DNA from: Callipepla californica brunnescens | Taxonomy: Eukaryota > Chordata > Aves > Galliformes > Odontophoridae | DNA: 64,000 nt | NCBI GenBank assembly: GCA_023055505.1 | Contig: JALIRH010000045.1 | Coordinates: 2,728,001 to 2,792,000 of the forward strand | Reading direction: 5' to 3' | The notes under the pieces: model-generated | Database searches by the model: none | What the model saw: only the letters and a program-made list of their open reading frames with translations | What the model was told of the DNA's origin: nothing | Part shown: positions 30,176-43,584 of the stretch, piece by piece | Numbering within the stretch: position 1 is the first letter of the stretch | How the letters are laid out: each line of letters starts with the position of its first letter | Made by a program: the position numbers and the translations under genes

Positions 30176-33100
30176 CACAAAGGCTCCGCTCCGTCCCCTC
30201 ACGGCCCCGCACATCGCCGGGCTGAACCGCACCGGGTCCTCCCGGTGGGGCCCCGAGTTCCTCCGGAGCTCCGAACCTCCGCCAAAGTCCGTTCCCCACC
30301 ACGCACCGCTCGGAGAAAACGTCGCTTTGTCCCACTTCTCAATCACATCCCCAAAAACAGCTCACCCCCCCCCCGCCCCAACACCGCTCCAACATAGCAA
30401 ACAAACTGCTTGAAAGTACTTCAAGTTAGAACAACGCGGTATAAATGCACACCCCCCTCCCTCCCCCCCCCCCCCCCCCCCCAACCCGACGGTATACGTG
30501 CATTTCAGGAATGGTCAGACCGAGATATATAGATATACACACACACAAATCCTAAAAGCGAGTGGTATTTCTATCAGCAGACATGTCCACGTAAAGCTGC
30601 GCTCTGTGGAATTACGTCTCCGTGTGTTTGTGCAAATATATTTACCATATATAGAAAATGTATCTATAGATCTCTATGACCATCTCTATAGAATATCTCT
30701 GTCCTGAGCTGTAATCTCTCCCATCTCTCGCCCTCGCTTTGTCGTGCTGCTGAGCTCGCGTCCCATCTCTGCCTTCGACATGTAAATCACAGACCACAAC
30801 TCTCTAACTACCGACACTCGCTACAACGGCTCGTTTCGGCTGCAGACAATCCAACGGCATCAAAGATGGCAAATGTTGCGATCCTGCTACCTAGGGAATC
30901 CGACAAGGCGCGAGACACTCCAAGCTTCAAGTCGCTCCATTTGGCAAAACGCCTCTGCCATCCCTACAACGCAGCTCCGGCTTTTTGTTCGTAGCAAGTA
31001 AAGTTGGATCTCAAAACTTACCAAACTTAATCTCCCACTGTTTAGGTACTTCTTAAGTGATTTTGAGAGGGATGTGAAGTGGACTGTCAGATCCCAAAAC
31101 CATTTGCTCGCCTTCCCTTGGTAATTTCTTTTCTTTTCTTTTTTTTTTTTTACCAATAGCAAACTATACCAAAAGTGGGTATGACATTTAGATGTCAAAT
31201 GGATAGGGTTTTATCTAGAAGTTAGATCGTAAAAATCGCCCAGACCTCAGACAGATACCCCTCACTGGCTCTCAAAAGTCACGTGAGGTCCATAAAGTTA
31301 GTTTTATGGTTTTGGGGAGTTGACAATGTACAATATATTTCACATTCTCTAGAATGTTAAGTGACACTTTAACTGCTTGGTTTGGCTTGTAAGGGGCAGC
31401 AATGGGTGAGCACTTTTCCAGATGAGATAAACGCTGCAATTGCAGGGAACATGTTTTGCGGGTCCACTTTTCAGTCCAGAGAGCCAATAGACTGGAGTGC
31501 TGAAAGTAAGTTCTTCTGAAATATTATCTGCTCGAACTGTTTTAAAGGGTTTATATGGAAAAAAAAAAAAGAAAGGAAAAAGAAAAAAGAAAAAGAGAGA
31601 GAGAGAGAAAAAAAAAAGAAGGTTGAGCGGGGAGGAAAGAGGGGTCTGTCTCTCTTTCAGAGCTTTATTTCTCACTTTTTGAAGGTCCTAATTCTTATCC
31701 TCCCGAGAGCTGGAATTGCATTACATTTCCATCACAGCTTCGAGGCCCGCCAGGAAACTTTGTGGAACGGGGAGAGATAGAAAATGCGTAAAGATTCATT
31801 ATCATTGCAGGGAGAGCTCCATCCTATCTTTGCCGGGGGACGTGTGTGTTTCAGACAAAGTTTGTTTTCGTCCTTCACCGTGTTTAAAAAAAAAAAAAAG
31901 AAGGGGAAAAAAAAAAAAAAGGCTCCTACTCGTTTGTTGGCGGTGGTTTTGGTGCGTTTTGTAATGCTGCAAAGAGCCACCGGCCAGGTCCATGCCTTTG
32001 CATTTCAATGAGCTGCGATACGTCTGTGCTCTTCAGGTTGTTGCCACATTTTGCTTTTAATTCTTTTCACCTGCTTGCCGAGGAAATTTGTGCACTTTTA
32101 CTTCTTTTTCTTTCGGCCTATGTCGAAATCGGTTTAATTCCTCCCCCCCCTCTCCCATCCGAACTTTCCTTTTATTCTTTTTTAATTTTTTTCCTTTTTT
32201 TTTCTCTTTGGGTTTCTTTCTTTTTCTTTTCCTTTTTCCTTTTCTTTCTCTCTTCCCCCACCCCCCCCCCGCCCCCAATGATATGAACGTACGTTTCCGT
32301 AGTTCTTTTCTACCATATGGAGACACTGAATGACCGCTGTTATGTCTCCAGCCTGGCTCGAAGTGCTACAGAAAAATAATCAGAGAGGCTGCAGTTTGCA
32401 TACAGACCCTGCAAGCGTTATGGAACCCACCTATATGCCACAGCCTTGCTGCTGTCTCTCTCAGAGTGACACCGCGCTGGAAAAGACAGGCAGCAGGCTT
32501 TTTTTTTTTTTTTTTTTTCTTTTCCTTTGGAATAATAAACAAGTTAGCGGGGAAGGGCAGGAGAGCAGGGGCTGCCACGGCTCGGGGCTGGGTGGAGGAG
32601 GCACCGGGCTGCCCCCAGCACCGCGGGTGGGGACGCTCAGGTGGCCCCCGGGGCTCCGAGGAAGGTCAGATAACCTGGGGGTGGTTTTCAAGGGGAACAT
32701 CTGCAGGAGAGGTGAGGGGACGCTTGGGCAGCACCTGAACCAACTCACGTCCATCCCCACCTCCTCGTTCCTTTAAAAAAAAAAAAAGAAAAAAAAGAAA
32801 AAGTTCAAAGCGGAGGTACTGAACTGGGGGGGGGGGAGTTCCAGAATTTGGAGCAGTCACAAGCTTATTTTTTTTCCTCCTTAGTGGGGATTTTCACTGT
32901 AAGACAACATTTGGTGGACACATGTCCGTCTCTTTTACACAAAGCAGAATGTCCCCCCCTTTTGCACACTTTGGAGATTGCTTTTCCTTCCTCGGGCTGT
33001 TTTTCCTGTCCTGCTCCATGTGTCTCCTCATATCTTTGCTATCATCATTTGAACTCCTGGCTTGTCCCCTGGCCAGTCACAGGGTGGCCGGTGCAGCCCT

Positions 33101-36100
33101 GAAAACCTCAGCTCTCAAACGTGTAAACACAAACGCAAGAGCTGGAAACTCAAGGAGGGGATGGGAATCTTTCTGATTCAGCAGATCGGTTTCATTCCGA
33201 GCAGCCTCTTCTTACCGCCTGTTCAACCTGGTCCCTTGCTTTTCAGTTGATAATGGAGGTGGTTTTTATGGGATCCTAAAGACATGTCAATGGAACAGTC
33301 TTGAAATGCGAATTTAACCACACAGGCTGGACGGGTTACAGACATTTTGTCTCCGCAGTGTGAGAGGCTCTCGATGGAGAGGGGCTGTGCTGGGAGGTGT
33401 GAATCGTCCTGGGATTAGAGCTAGCGATGGGCCTGGTGGTTCTGAACCCTTCTGGTCTATACTGGTTGTTAGTAAGAATTTAGACTGATTCTGGTGATGC
33501 CTGGTGATTTAGGCAAGAAAAGTGACGTCTCTACTCCTAAATAATATACCTGGAAATGTGACCGTACCATCAATGAATGTATGGATCTACCGACAACGTT
33601 TCCAGCATTCATCCACCCATGCGTGTGTCTGTCCCTCCATCCACCTCTCCCTTATCCCTCATCTGCATTAGGTCACATCCCACCCTAATGTATTTGTCTC
33701 TTCTATAGTCACAAGCCAACTTTCCTCCTATAATCCAGGCTGATGACGCTAGGGACAAGGTTTTGATCTCAAGCACCACCATTTCTAATCATTTGGCATA
33801 AACCGATTATAATGTCAAAGGGAAAAGATAACAGACCAAGCTAGTCAGAGCAAAAGGAGTCAGAAATGCTGTTTAGCTACAGGACATTGCAGCAAGGAGG
33901 AGATGCCTGTTTGGGCCACAACAGGTAATGCTAGCAGCAATCCTTTGCCATCCCTTTATTTTAGCACAGGGATGGCACTGAATCTGTCACAGTAGCACAG
34001 GGGCCATGCTGTCCCCCTCTCCTTCCCATCTCTTACTTAAAACCCCACACTCTGTTCGTGAGCTCTACTTTCTACCTGAATCACGTACCACCATTTCTCG
34101 TTTGTTTTGTTCTGTTGTTATTTTTACAAGCAGGGTCGAGGGGGGGGGGTGAATTGGGGGGGGGGAGGTGATTTTTCTCCCCCTATATGGTGTTAACCTC
34201 CAGCTTCCTGTGAGACACAGGGAGGAATAATTGGCTCCCATTTTACAGCCTGGGAAGGAGCACAGGCTCAGCACAGGCTTCCCCCCATCCTTTAAAGAAA
34301 AAAAAAATCTCCCTGTTGTTGATGAAAAGGAAGTATAAAGAGGATAAACAGGAAAACAGAGCTCTGACCGTGCAGGTAGGTGGGGATTTTCCTTTACATT
34401 TTTCATCGTTTCTCTCATTTTAATGGCATACGTCAGACATGGGACAATTACTCCTTCTGTAGCTGCAGAAGACAGAATAAATACAGAATGCTTTAATACA
34501 GGGTCTGTGAGCAGGGAGAATCTCTTGCACATGATTACAATAGAGTCTGGTTTTGCAGACCTGCAGTTGTGCGGATCTTCATGCCATTATTTTGGTTGTA
34601 TATAGGGAAAAACTGTAACCCAAGGCCTCTCTAAAACTGAGTCTGGAGGTGGATCTGCTGGTTTCAAATGTGCAAAGTCTACCAAAGCCTTGAGCATCCT
34701 CCCTGCGACCTCAGCCACTCCACTGCAGTTTGGGTGTCTCTGGGTTGTTACAAATGGGCACGAAAAGGTCACATTTACCTTCTTTTTTCTTTTTTTCCCC
34801 CTCTTCCTGCCTTCTCCCTTTTCCCTTCTCTCCATCCCTGAAGGTTTCTTTTCATTTAGAGACCAGTGTCTAAGCTCTAAGCTACCCTGATTCTCTGGGG
34901 TTGGAGGGAGGGGAGGGCATACCCCAAAGCAGTTGTTTCTCACCCAAGAGCCAGCACAGGCTTCACAGATTGAAAGAGCTGCGTAGAACATCTGTATTAA
35001 TTACAGGGCCCATTCACGCTGGCTTTTGGGGCATGCACAGACTGCGCTGCATCCCCAGGGCCCTATGCCAGGATGGGACCCTGACACCCAGTGATAGTCA
35101 GGAGCGAAAAAGGTGAAATTTCACCCAGAATTACCCATTTGGTTCCCGGCAATAAAAGGGAGAAAACGTGTTTGCGAGTGACACAGAGGTTTGGGGAGTG
35201 CTACAGTGCAAAGCAGCTCAATATTGCAGTGCCATTGTAGGGCCATCTTGAACGTCATGGTATATTTATTTTTATTACTTTTTTGCAAATGTAGGATTTT
35301 TTTTAAAGCGTTTATTTCTTTCAGGGCTCCTTTGCATGCTGGGGGTGGTGTAACACTAAATAACATTGACTTCCATCCGGGTTTGAAAACCTTCACCAAG
35401 GAGCCAATGCGGGTTGAGATAAAACCAAAATCATAACAAAGAAACCCCACCAAAAATACACCCCCAAAACCCAAAGTTCGCCGAGGTAACCGAGTTGCAC
35501 ATGTGTCTGATGTCTTATTTTATTCAACAAAAAAGTGATTAAAATCTGTTAAAGGATTTAATTAAGAGGACTAAATGAAAAGGAAGGGGCACAAATGAGT
35601 TGGAAGAAGGGAAAAAAAAAAAAAAAGCGGAGCTATTCTAAACGATTAAATCGCCATTTTAACAGTATAATGGGGTTTGCATACTGAAAGGAGAAATCAG
35701 AGCTCATATCTCATCAATAATTCATAGGCAAGAGGGATCATTCCGAGGTCAGCAGACTTGTACAGCCCCGGATCCTCTCTCGGAGGAGAGGGTGAGCATC
35801 GTATCACCGCGCCCCGGCCCCTGGGGGCTGCTGGGGCACCTTTTTAAGGAAAACATGAGCTGCAGGGATGCTCTTTTTCTCTCTTTCTTTCCTTTTCTGT
35901 TCTTTCTCTCTGTCTTCTTCTCCCTTTCTCTATTTTTTCTCTCTTTCTCCTTTTTCATTTCCTTTTCTCTCTCCTTTTTTTTTCTTCTTTTTTTCTTTTT
36001 TTTTCTTTCCTTTCTCTCTCCCTTCCTTCCTCTCTTCCCCCATCTCATTTTCCCAAACCCCAGTGCCGGTGTGGTGGTGACACGCGATAGGAGAGGGGGA

Positions 36101-37180
36101 GGGCAGGAGGAGCTCAGGTTGTGATTCGTATTGCTCCAAAAGACCCATAGCTATAATGTGGTGATTTTGCTTTGGAGAAACCAAAGGGTTCTCCTTATTT
36201 ATTTATTTATTTATTTATTTTCCTTTTCTTTCTTTCTTCCTATCTTTTTTCTTCCATCCTTTCCTTTTGGCCAGGGGGATGATGAAGACTGGGAGACTGT
36301 GGGTGCATATTTGGTGGGGATGTGCTGGTGGTAGGGTCGAGAAATTGCGCTGCTCAGCCTCTAATTCTTTTATTTCACTCTATTTAAGGGAAGAATCCGA
36401 TTATTCACCTATTTATTTTCTACAGCCCCTTAAACTACCCCAGCCTGCACACACACTGTGACCTTCCCAAGTGGGGAAAGCTTTCAGGGGAAGCCAACCC
36501 CCTCCCTCCAGCTCTGCCCCCCAAACCCTTTTCCCTCCCCCACAGCTGAATTTCATCTGAGAAATTGCTCTTTCTTTCCCCCAGCCCCAAGCTCTTCTTT
36601 TTTCTTTCTTTCTTTCTTTCTTTCTTTTTTTTTTTTTTTTTTTTTTTTTTATTACACGTCCGACCTGAAGGGAACAAGCTGATGGGATTATTTTAAATCC
36701 TCTTGATAAAGGCCTTTCCACAATTAGGGAGCTCGAAGAGGACTTTTGTGGGGTTTGGCTCCTCCTCTGGGAGTCTCTTTCCACTCTTGGAATGGATTTA
36801 AGAATGAAACTTTCTTTCAGGCCGTGGCTTTTTTCGGTGTTTGAGCTGACTTTCCCCCATATTTTCTGTCCTAATGTAAAATAAATGGTATTTGGAAGGA
36901 GGTTGATAACCTAATTTGAAAGGTGTCCACCCTGTGTAGTTTTTCCGTGTTCTGTTACCCTAAATAGCTTGAAAAAGAAACTATTTTGACAGCGAGCGTT
37001 GAAAGAATAAGACTAGTTCGAGGGTTTTTTCCCTTTGATTTATCTCTTTTTAACATGTGCATGTGTGTGTATGTATATATATATATACATACATATATAC
37101 CCTTCAAGTCAAAACAAATTACTGCATTAGGATTCTGGAAAGGGACGTTTGCTTGGTGGCAAATCGAGGATGTGTTTATG
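30176..37180. other. HOXB5 to mir-10a spacer, proximal half
   Basis: No gene is recognised. It contains poly-C near 30462-30482, a unique stretch with several TATA/ATAT runs (30520-30700), ordinary unique sequence from about 30720 to 35700 (with poly-A/T/G runs), a polypyrimidine tract (35866-36045), an ATTT repeat (about 36198-36222) and a TTTC/poly-T tract (36600-36651). Of all intergenic parts in the window, 32.3-35.5 kb is the least marked by CpG or AT-rich regulatory-looking blocks. Confidence 0.5.
35866..36045 (-). repeat. Polypyrimidine (CT/TTC) tract
   Basis: About 180 bases of almost pure pyrimidine on the + strand without a single clean period. It is the one long tract in the window with purines on the minus strand. 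Confidence 0.85.
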
Positions 37181-37184
37181 CAGG

Positions 37185-37465
37185 GAGGCTCCGTGAGAGC
37201 CCGGGTGGGGGATCGGGGCTCCGGGGAGCGGAGCGGGGGGAAAGGGAACCGGCCGGGAGGGTTGGGAGCGAACGTCTCGCCTGTAACGTCCCCAAGCAGC
37301 CAGCAGAGCTCGCTTCAGACCAAGTTCACTGCCAGGAGGGCCGGGGGCCGGAGCGGGGCTCTCTCGGCGTCACCGGGCCGGGCCGGGTCGGGCCGGGAGG
37401 GGGAGCGGTGTGTCCCGGGGCTCCCGCAGCGCTCCGGCTCCGCTTGGGCGGCCCAGCGCTGCTCA
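37185..37465. other. Orphan CpG-rich block in the HOXB5-mir-10a spacer
   Basis: GC-rich with frequent CG, including GGGCC repeats around 37374-37399. It is placed about 7 kb downstream of HOXB5 and 6 kb upstream of mir-10a. No exon is recognised. It could be a promoter of a longer mir-10a or HOXB4 primary transcript. Confidence 0.4.
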
Positions 37466-37578
37466 GCACCGAGAGGTGTGGGCTTCAAAAATAGACACAG
37501 CAGCACTCCCCCGGTTTTACCCCTAAAAAGGGAGGAAAAAATTAAAAAGAAAGGGGGGGGGGATAAAAAGGAAAAGGA

Positions 37579-37714
37579 TGGAGAGGAGAGGAGAGGAGAG
37601 AAGAGAAGAGGAGAGGAGAGGAGAGGAGAGGAGAGGAGAGGAGAGGAGAGGAGAGGAGAGGAGAGGAGAGGAGAGGAGAGGAGAGGAGAGGAGAGAGGAG
37701 AGGAGAGGAGAGGA
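37579..37714 (+). repeat. (GGAGA)n pentanucleotide array
   Basis: Regular GGAGA units with a GAGA slip near 37692-37695, followed by A/G-rich sequence to about 37825. The same unit forms the larger array at 50453-50918. Confidence 0.95.
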
Positions 37715-37829
37715 AAAAAGAAAAATAGAAAAGGAGAGGAAGAACAAATTAAAAGAAAAAAAAAAGGAAGAAGAAAAAGAAAATAAAGAGGGGGAAAAAA
37801 AAGGAAAAAAAAAACGAAGACGAAAAAAA

Positions 37830-40754
37830 TCCTCCCACAATCCAGAACAGCTAATTGCTGCAGTAAAAGCTCACTCAGGTGAAATACCAAATATAAAAGA
37901 AATAATTCAAAGTCAGATGAATCCGGCTGTGGTTTAAGGGATGTTTCTGTCTCTCCTGTGCTTCTGTACAACAACAACAACAACAAAAAAAGGGACGTGT
38001 GGGAGCACAGGGGGACGAGGAAAAAATGTTCGAGCAGTGTAAGGCAGCACTGGGTGAACCAGAGATAAACATCTAATGTTTGCAAAAGTCTGAAATTATT
38101 ATTATTTTTTTTGTTCCCCCCATTTCCCCACCCCGAAAAGAGAACTTGCGGCGCCGAAGAAATAAAATAGGGAAATCATTGTGCCGTTCGTTTGTAGAGA
38201 CGTATAAAGTAACTCTGGTCTTGGGGGGCTTGTTAGTACAGCATTATGGCTCGAGGGGTCAAAAAGTTGAGGGTCAAAAGTTTACGCTGTGCGTGACTCG
38301 GTCCTGTGTATAACCCTGATAGACTGATGTCAGTGTGAGAAAAAAAAAAGGCAAGAAAGAAAGCGGGGAGGGGGGAGAGGGGGAAGGGGGGGGGGGGGGG
38401 GGGCGAGGAAGAGTCTCTGCTTATGGCGGAGATGGGAGAATAGGACCGCCGTGTGTTGGGGGGGGGGGAGCAGGAAAAGGGTGAGGAGTTGGGGTGGGTG
38501 TCGGTAAGGAACCGGGCAGAAAGAGTTGGCTTTACCGAGAGGAGACATTGAGCGCCTCAGTATTTTTTTCTATGATAACACTTGGAACGCTATTTAGAGT
38601 CAAATTAACAGAAGATAGGGGGAAATGGCATTGATTAAATCCAATTACGCCGAGGTCCCTATAGGATATTAACGCGAGCAGTTAAAAAATAATTTTCATT
38701 CCAGCGTCAGTTCTGTTTGGATAGGGTTTAAATTATGCCGAAGGAAAAACAAAACACCAAAGTCTGCCAAAGAGAAGTGTGGTGAGAGATGCGTTTCTAA
38801 CGTCGCCCCTCGGGAGCCCTTCCCCGGCATTGGGGGATACGCTGTCCCTCCTCGGGGCTCCCAACCCTCCTTATATTCGTAGCAGGGAGAACGGGAGGAA
38901 TGAGAAATCCCCAAAACGAAACAAAACCAAAACAACCCAACCAATCATTCCGGCCAAAACCGATGGAACCGAAGGCAACAAACAGCGACAAACCGCGGAG
39001 CGACGGCCGCGATCGACTCTTTCTCTTCCCCTTAACCGCGTGAAATGCAGAATAATGAAATATAGGGGAGATCAATGGGCTGAGGGCTGGAAAATACTCA
39101 ATTTATGTACGAAAAGGCTCCTTAAAGTGCCCGTTTCGTCGCTCGGTCCGGTTAGAGCAGTAATTCTGCCTTGCAGCACGCGTTCCGTCGGAACAGGACT
39201 GCAATGTTTTTCTATTTCTTCCTTGAAATGTGACTCCACTCCGGTCATTGCAACAGTTTAATGAACTGATATAATAAATATTTCCCTTGGCATTTCAAAG
39301 TTATTTCTGCGCTGCCAGACTCCGAACCCTCCAAACTCTAAATATTATTTGCACTGGGACCGGGGAAGATCTTTTCAATGGCTCCTTAAGCAAACAGTGG
39401 AGGGAAGGCAAACTCTACTGGAAAAAAAAAAAAAAAGCCACGGAAATTTGCTTTTTTTTTTCTTGTTTCCCCCTTCCCTCCCTCCCCCTCCCCGCTTTTA
39501 AATATTTTCAGTGACTAAATACTTTTAACAAGGGTCATTTTTCTTGGAAGAAAAAGAGAGAATATTAGAGCCCTGGGAAAGGCGTTCTGGAAAATCCATT
39601 TGCTTTCCCGATGCCGATATATTCATAGAGTGGGTGAAATTCAAGGGAACGGAAAGCGTTTTGTTTCGCGTGATAAGGCTCGGGTTTAATTAATTGCCGT
39701 GAATTTGCTTGGTATTTATAAAATATCACTGTATAAGGGCTACCGTTTAGTTGTAACTTGGGTGATCCATCTCTTCGCCCTTGTAATTACTATACTTATC
39801 TCTCTAGAACAGTCATTTCTACTTCAGGTTTATAGAACAGGTAATGGATAATAAAGGCCATTTGTTTTCGGGATATTAAAACAAGCAGGTATAATTTCAC
39901 AGCAATAAAAAGAAACACCTCCCAACTTTCCTTATGATATTCACTCCTACATCACAGCGTTTAACTTTCAATTTAGGAGCAGGCGTCTGCGCGTTCATTG
40001 GAAGCGGGTTCATTTGGAGAGATGTAGAGAGAGAACGAGGGAAGGAGGGGAGGAGAGAGGGAGGAAATTAAAGGTATCATTTTCAAGGATATTTCTAATT
40101 TATTTCCTTTGCTCCGGACTCGGCCGAGGGGTGAGGATCTCTAAGTGGTGCGAACACAATTCGAGGTGGATTTTCCTGCCCTTTTCTCTCTCTATCTCTC
40201 TATTTTTTTTTTTTTTTTTTGGCCGAGACAATCCATCGAGCGTGCTTTTTAATCCCGATTTACTTTCCAGTGGAGCTCTTTAATCAAGGGGAGGAACGCC
40301 GCGTTGGGGCTGGTGGTGTGAAGGCGGAGATCAATGGAGGGCTCCCCCCACCCCCATTCCCTCTGGGGAACCCCCGCACACGGCACCATCGCTCGTCCTG
40401 CACGCTGCCCGGGGCGCGATTTTTAAACGTTGCGCGTTAATGGCCAAATAATGACAGTAATAATGACGGGAACAACGCAGGACATCTCGGGCAATAGATT
40501 CACAAAACTCAATGAGAAAGCGCGCAAGGCTTAAACCTTCGTGTTGGAAAACAGGTGTGGGAGGGTTGTCCCTAACCCCACAACGGCGCTCGGCGTTGTT
40601 TCCAGTCGAGGCGCCGATCTCTCCTTATTAAAAGTTCCGCTCTAGAGCTCAGAAATCCCACTTTAATAAATGAAACTTCGCAGGGAGGATCAAAATCCAA
40701 TCCAGGCTGGGGCTGGCCAAACGTGCCCTTAAAAAGCTATTTCAAACCACCTCA

Positions 40755-40786
<32 letters not shown>

Positions 40787-43584
40787 AAGCGCGCAGGCAC
40801 CGCGCGGAGTGCGCAAAGTTGCGCGGGGTGAAGCGCGGGTCAGTGCGGCTCTCGGCGGCGGCCGCCGCGCCGCGGACACGCCTCGCTGTTTAACAAAGAC
40901 TGACAAACTATGAGATTAATACCAAAACTTGCGGGTTTCCCACCCCAAAATGCGCAGAGGGCCTCCTGGCGCTGCCAGCGGCGGTTCCGCTCGCCTGTGG
41001 GGACAATGGGGGCTTATACTGGGGGCGGGGGGGTGGGGGGGGGGGGAGGGGGGGACCAACAATCCCGACCGAAAAAAAAAAAAGAAAAAAAAAGAGAGAG
41101 AAAGAAGAAGAAGAGAGGGAAATTAGTGTTCTTATCGAGAAATAATCTCCTTGAAAAGGCAACACGGGGAGAGAGAGCAGAATAGCCCGGGCTTGACTGG
41201 GCTGGGGTTCCGGGGTAGGGGCGAGGGGGTTTTAGGGGATTTCTCTCTGTTTCCTCCTCCAAAGCCTTACCAACTCCTGAGGGAACCTTCTCGCCCCCTC
41301 GGGGTTACCCTGAGGAGAGGACCGCGTTTGGCCGAGGTAGGTACCGCCGGCGGAGTTCCACCTGGGCGGGGGGCGGCCCCCTTAGTGCCCCCCGCTTCGG
41401 GGACAGAAAGGAGAGGCGACAAAAGAGCAGCTCAGCAGCGGGAGTGCGTCTGTAAGGAACGGTTTAATAAAGCCCTGCGATGGCAGGTGCCTTCTGGGGG
41501 GGGGGGGGGCTTTAAGGGAGGGTGGGGGATCACCCCCCTTTCCTTCCCTTGGGGGGGCAACAGCCCTGGGAACCCCCCCGACACACTTCACCCCGAGCTG
41601 AGCGTACTTTGAAATGGAAAAGAGCCCCGAGAGATCCGCCGTGAGAAACTTCCGCAGCGTGGGGCGGTTGGGGAGCGAAAGGCAGAAAAGGTGTGCGGGC
41701 GGGGGGGGGTGGGGGGGGGAGAGGGAAAGGGGGGGTGGAGAGGGGAGCCTTTTTAATTTGGGATCACAAGCGGCGGGTGTGAGATCTCTTGGAGGTGTGG
41801 TGGTGGGGGGGAAGAATTCTGGTAGACGCTAGGGGTGCTGGTTTGCTGGCACCAAACCCCTTTTGTCATTGGAAAGGAAAATTAAAACTGATTTTTTTTT
41901 TTTTTCCTTTTTTAAAGGATGTGAGAAAGGGTTAAAATTACCGAATATAGGCCCAGTTATTTCTATTCAAGCTCTTATCCGCGGTTAGGAAATCCTCTAC
42001 GGTACCGGCCGCGAGGAAATACAATAAAATAAATCAGGGAGGAATTGAAAAGGAGGAATAAAATTTAAGAGGAAAAAAAAAAAAAAAGAACTCTGACGGG
42101 ATTTGTTCAGGCGAATTGTTTTATGGCATCCATCTACGAGCTGTACAAGCAGATTTGGTTTGGCTTCTTACTTTTATGGCAGGTTTTTAGAGGGGGAAGG
42201 TAAATTGTAGGGCTGCTACCTGCTCCCAGCGTAGGTGCGGGTTGGGACTGCTCTGCACGGAGCAGCGTCAGGAGAGCTCTTCGCCCCTTTTGCTCGAAAT
42301 CTCCGTGATTTTTTCACGTGTGTGGGGGGGGTTTGGGGCTGCCCTGCGTGTGTTTGTTCTCAGTTCTCAAAATACGGCTCCGCCGATCAAGCGATCCGGC
42401 ATTTTTATGGCGAAAATCGACTATTCCCCTCGAAGTACCTGCCAAATACCAGGGCAGAGCGCGTCCCAGTAGGGATGCTATTGGGTTTTCGTTCTTGGTC
42501 ATAACTACGTTTTTTATAGGCGAAAAGGTACATTTCAGATATGTTTTTTTCATGGCAGTGGGGGAAATGCATTTCTCACCCGCGTTCAAAGGAAGGGGAA
42601 ACGCAGCGTTTCTCCGCTAACATCTCCGAGGTGGCATTTAAATGCGATTAATTCAGGAGGAACTTGACCAAAAAAAAAAAAAAAAAAGCTCTCTCCCTTT
42701 TGAAATACGGGGGCAGGACGCTGTACTTTTTATCTCCTCGACACCGGGAATTTTAAACGAAATCTCAACACGATGCTACCCTCATTAGTTCCGAATGAGG
42801 GTTCATTACCTAGACAGTATGAATATTTTATTGCTTTATATATCCTTTTATTTATTTTTTGTTGCTGTTACTTTCGGAAATGAAACGCCTTTGATCTTTT
42901 TCTCGGGTTGTAAAAAGAATTGCCTGTCATTTGGGTTTTGGGGGGGGGGGGGTGGGGGTGCGCACACAAAAACCTGTCGTCCCATCTGCCTTTACATTCT
43001 GTATTTCTTTTCATCTGCTTCTTTGCCTTTCCTTTCTTCCTTTTCCTTTTTTTTCTTTCTTTCCTTTCCTTTTCTTTTTTTAACACGCATCTACGATTTC
43101 TCTGTGCTCTCAGTTAAAGCCCAAATCCTCCGTGCTGTGCTCCGAGAACGAAAAAAAGGGATGAAATCTTTGCGTCGCGAATTGGAGCGTAATTACGCGG
43201 ACCTCGCGGAAGGAACGGAGCTGCAGTGATTTACTTTTAAAGCCCGGTTCTTTCTATTCGGGTCCGTTCGTGTTACACACCCACTAAAAGAACTGGTGTC
43301 GTAGCAGAGCTGTGAGCTACTGAGTAAAGGGATGGAAAAAAAAAAGAAGGTAGAAAAAGTTCCAGCTTCCTAATCTACTCTCAGCTGTTCGGATAGAAAG
43401 ATGATGCTTCCATTAATTTTCCTTCCCCCGAAGACGGAACGTTTTCACCATCGTTATCTATAGATGAAATCTCGATCTCTAGAGTTGCAAAACTTTAGCC
43501 CTCCTCCTTCCCCCCCCCCCAGCTTCCCCCGCCTCCCTCCCAGAAGAGAATTATGACAGTAGCGAAGATCTCTGACCGAGGAGG
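37830..43584. other. HOXB5 to mir-10a spacer, distal half
   Basis: No protein-coding gene is recognised. It holds clustered nuclear-receptor half-sites (38256-38276), G-rich runs (38360-38470), an AT-rich unique block (39640-39990) that looks like a regulatory element, a CpG-rich patch with a DR5 element (40795-40880), G-rich sequence (about 41020-41060 and 41500-41750) and three TTTATGGC motifs (42120-42411) on the approach to mir-10a. Confidence 0.5.
40826..40842 (+). promoter_or_regulatory. Candidate DR5 retinoic acid response element
   Basis: GGGTGA, five spacer bases AGCGC, then GGGTCA. Both half-sites satisfy the RAR/RXR half-site RGKTSA and the spacing is the canonical five. Mouse has a functional DR5 element (DE-RARE) between Hoxb5 and Hoxb4 that drives anterior neural expression of the 5' Hoxb genes; this site is in the same interval. 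Orthology is inferred from position only. Confidence 0.5.

Noticed and set aside
37323..37339. Possible DR5 element AGTTCA-CTGCC-AGGAGG
   Set aside because: The second half-site breaks the receptor consensus at its most conserved bases.
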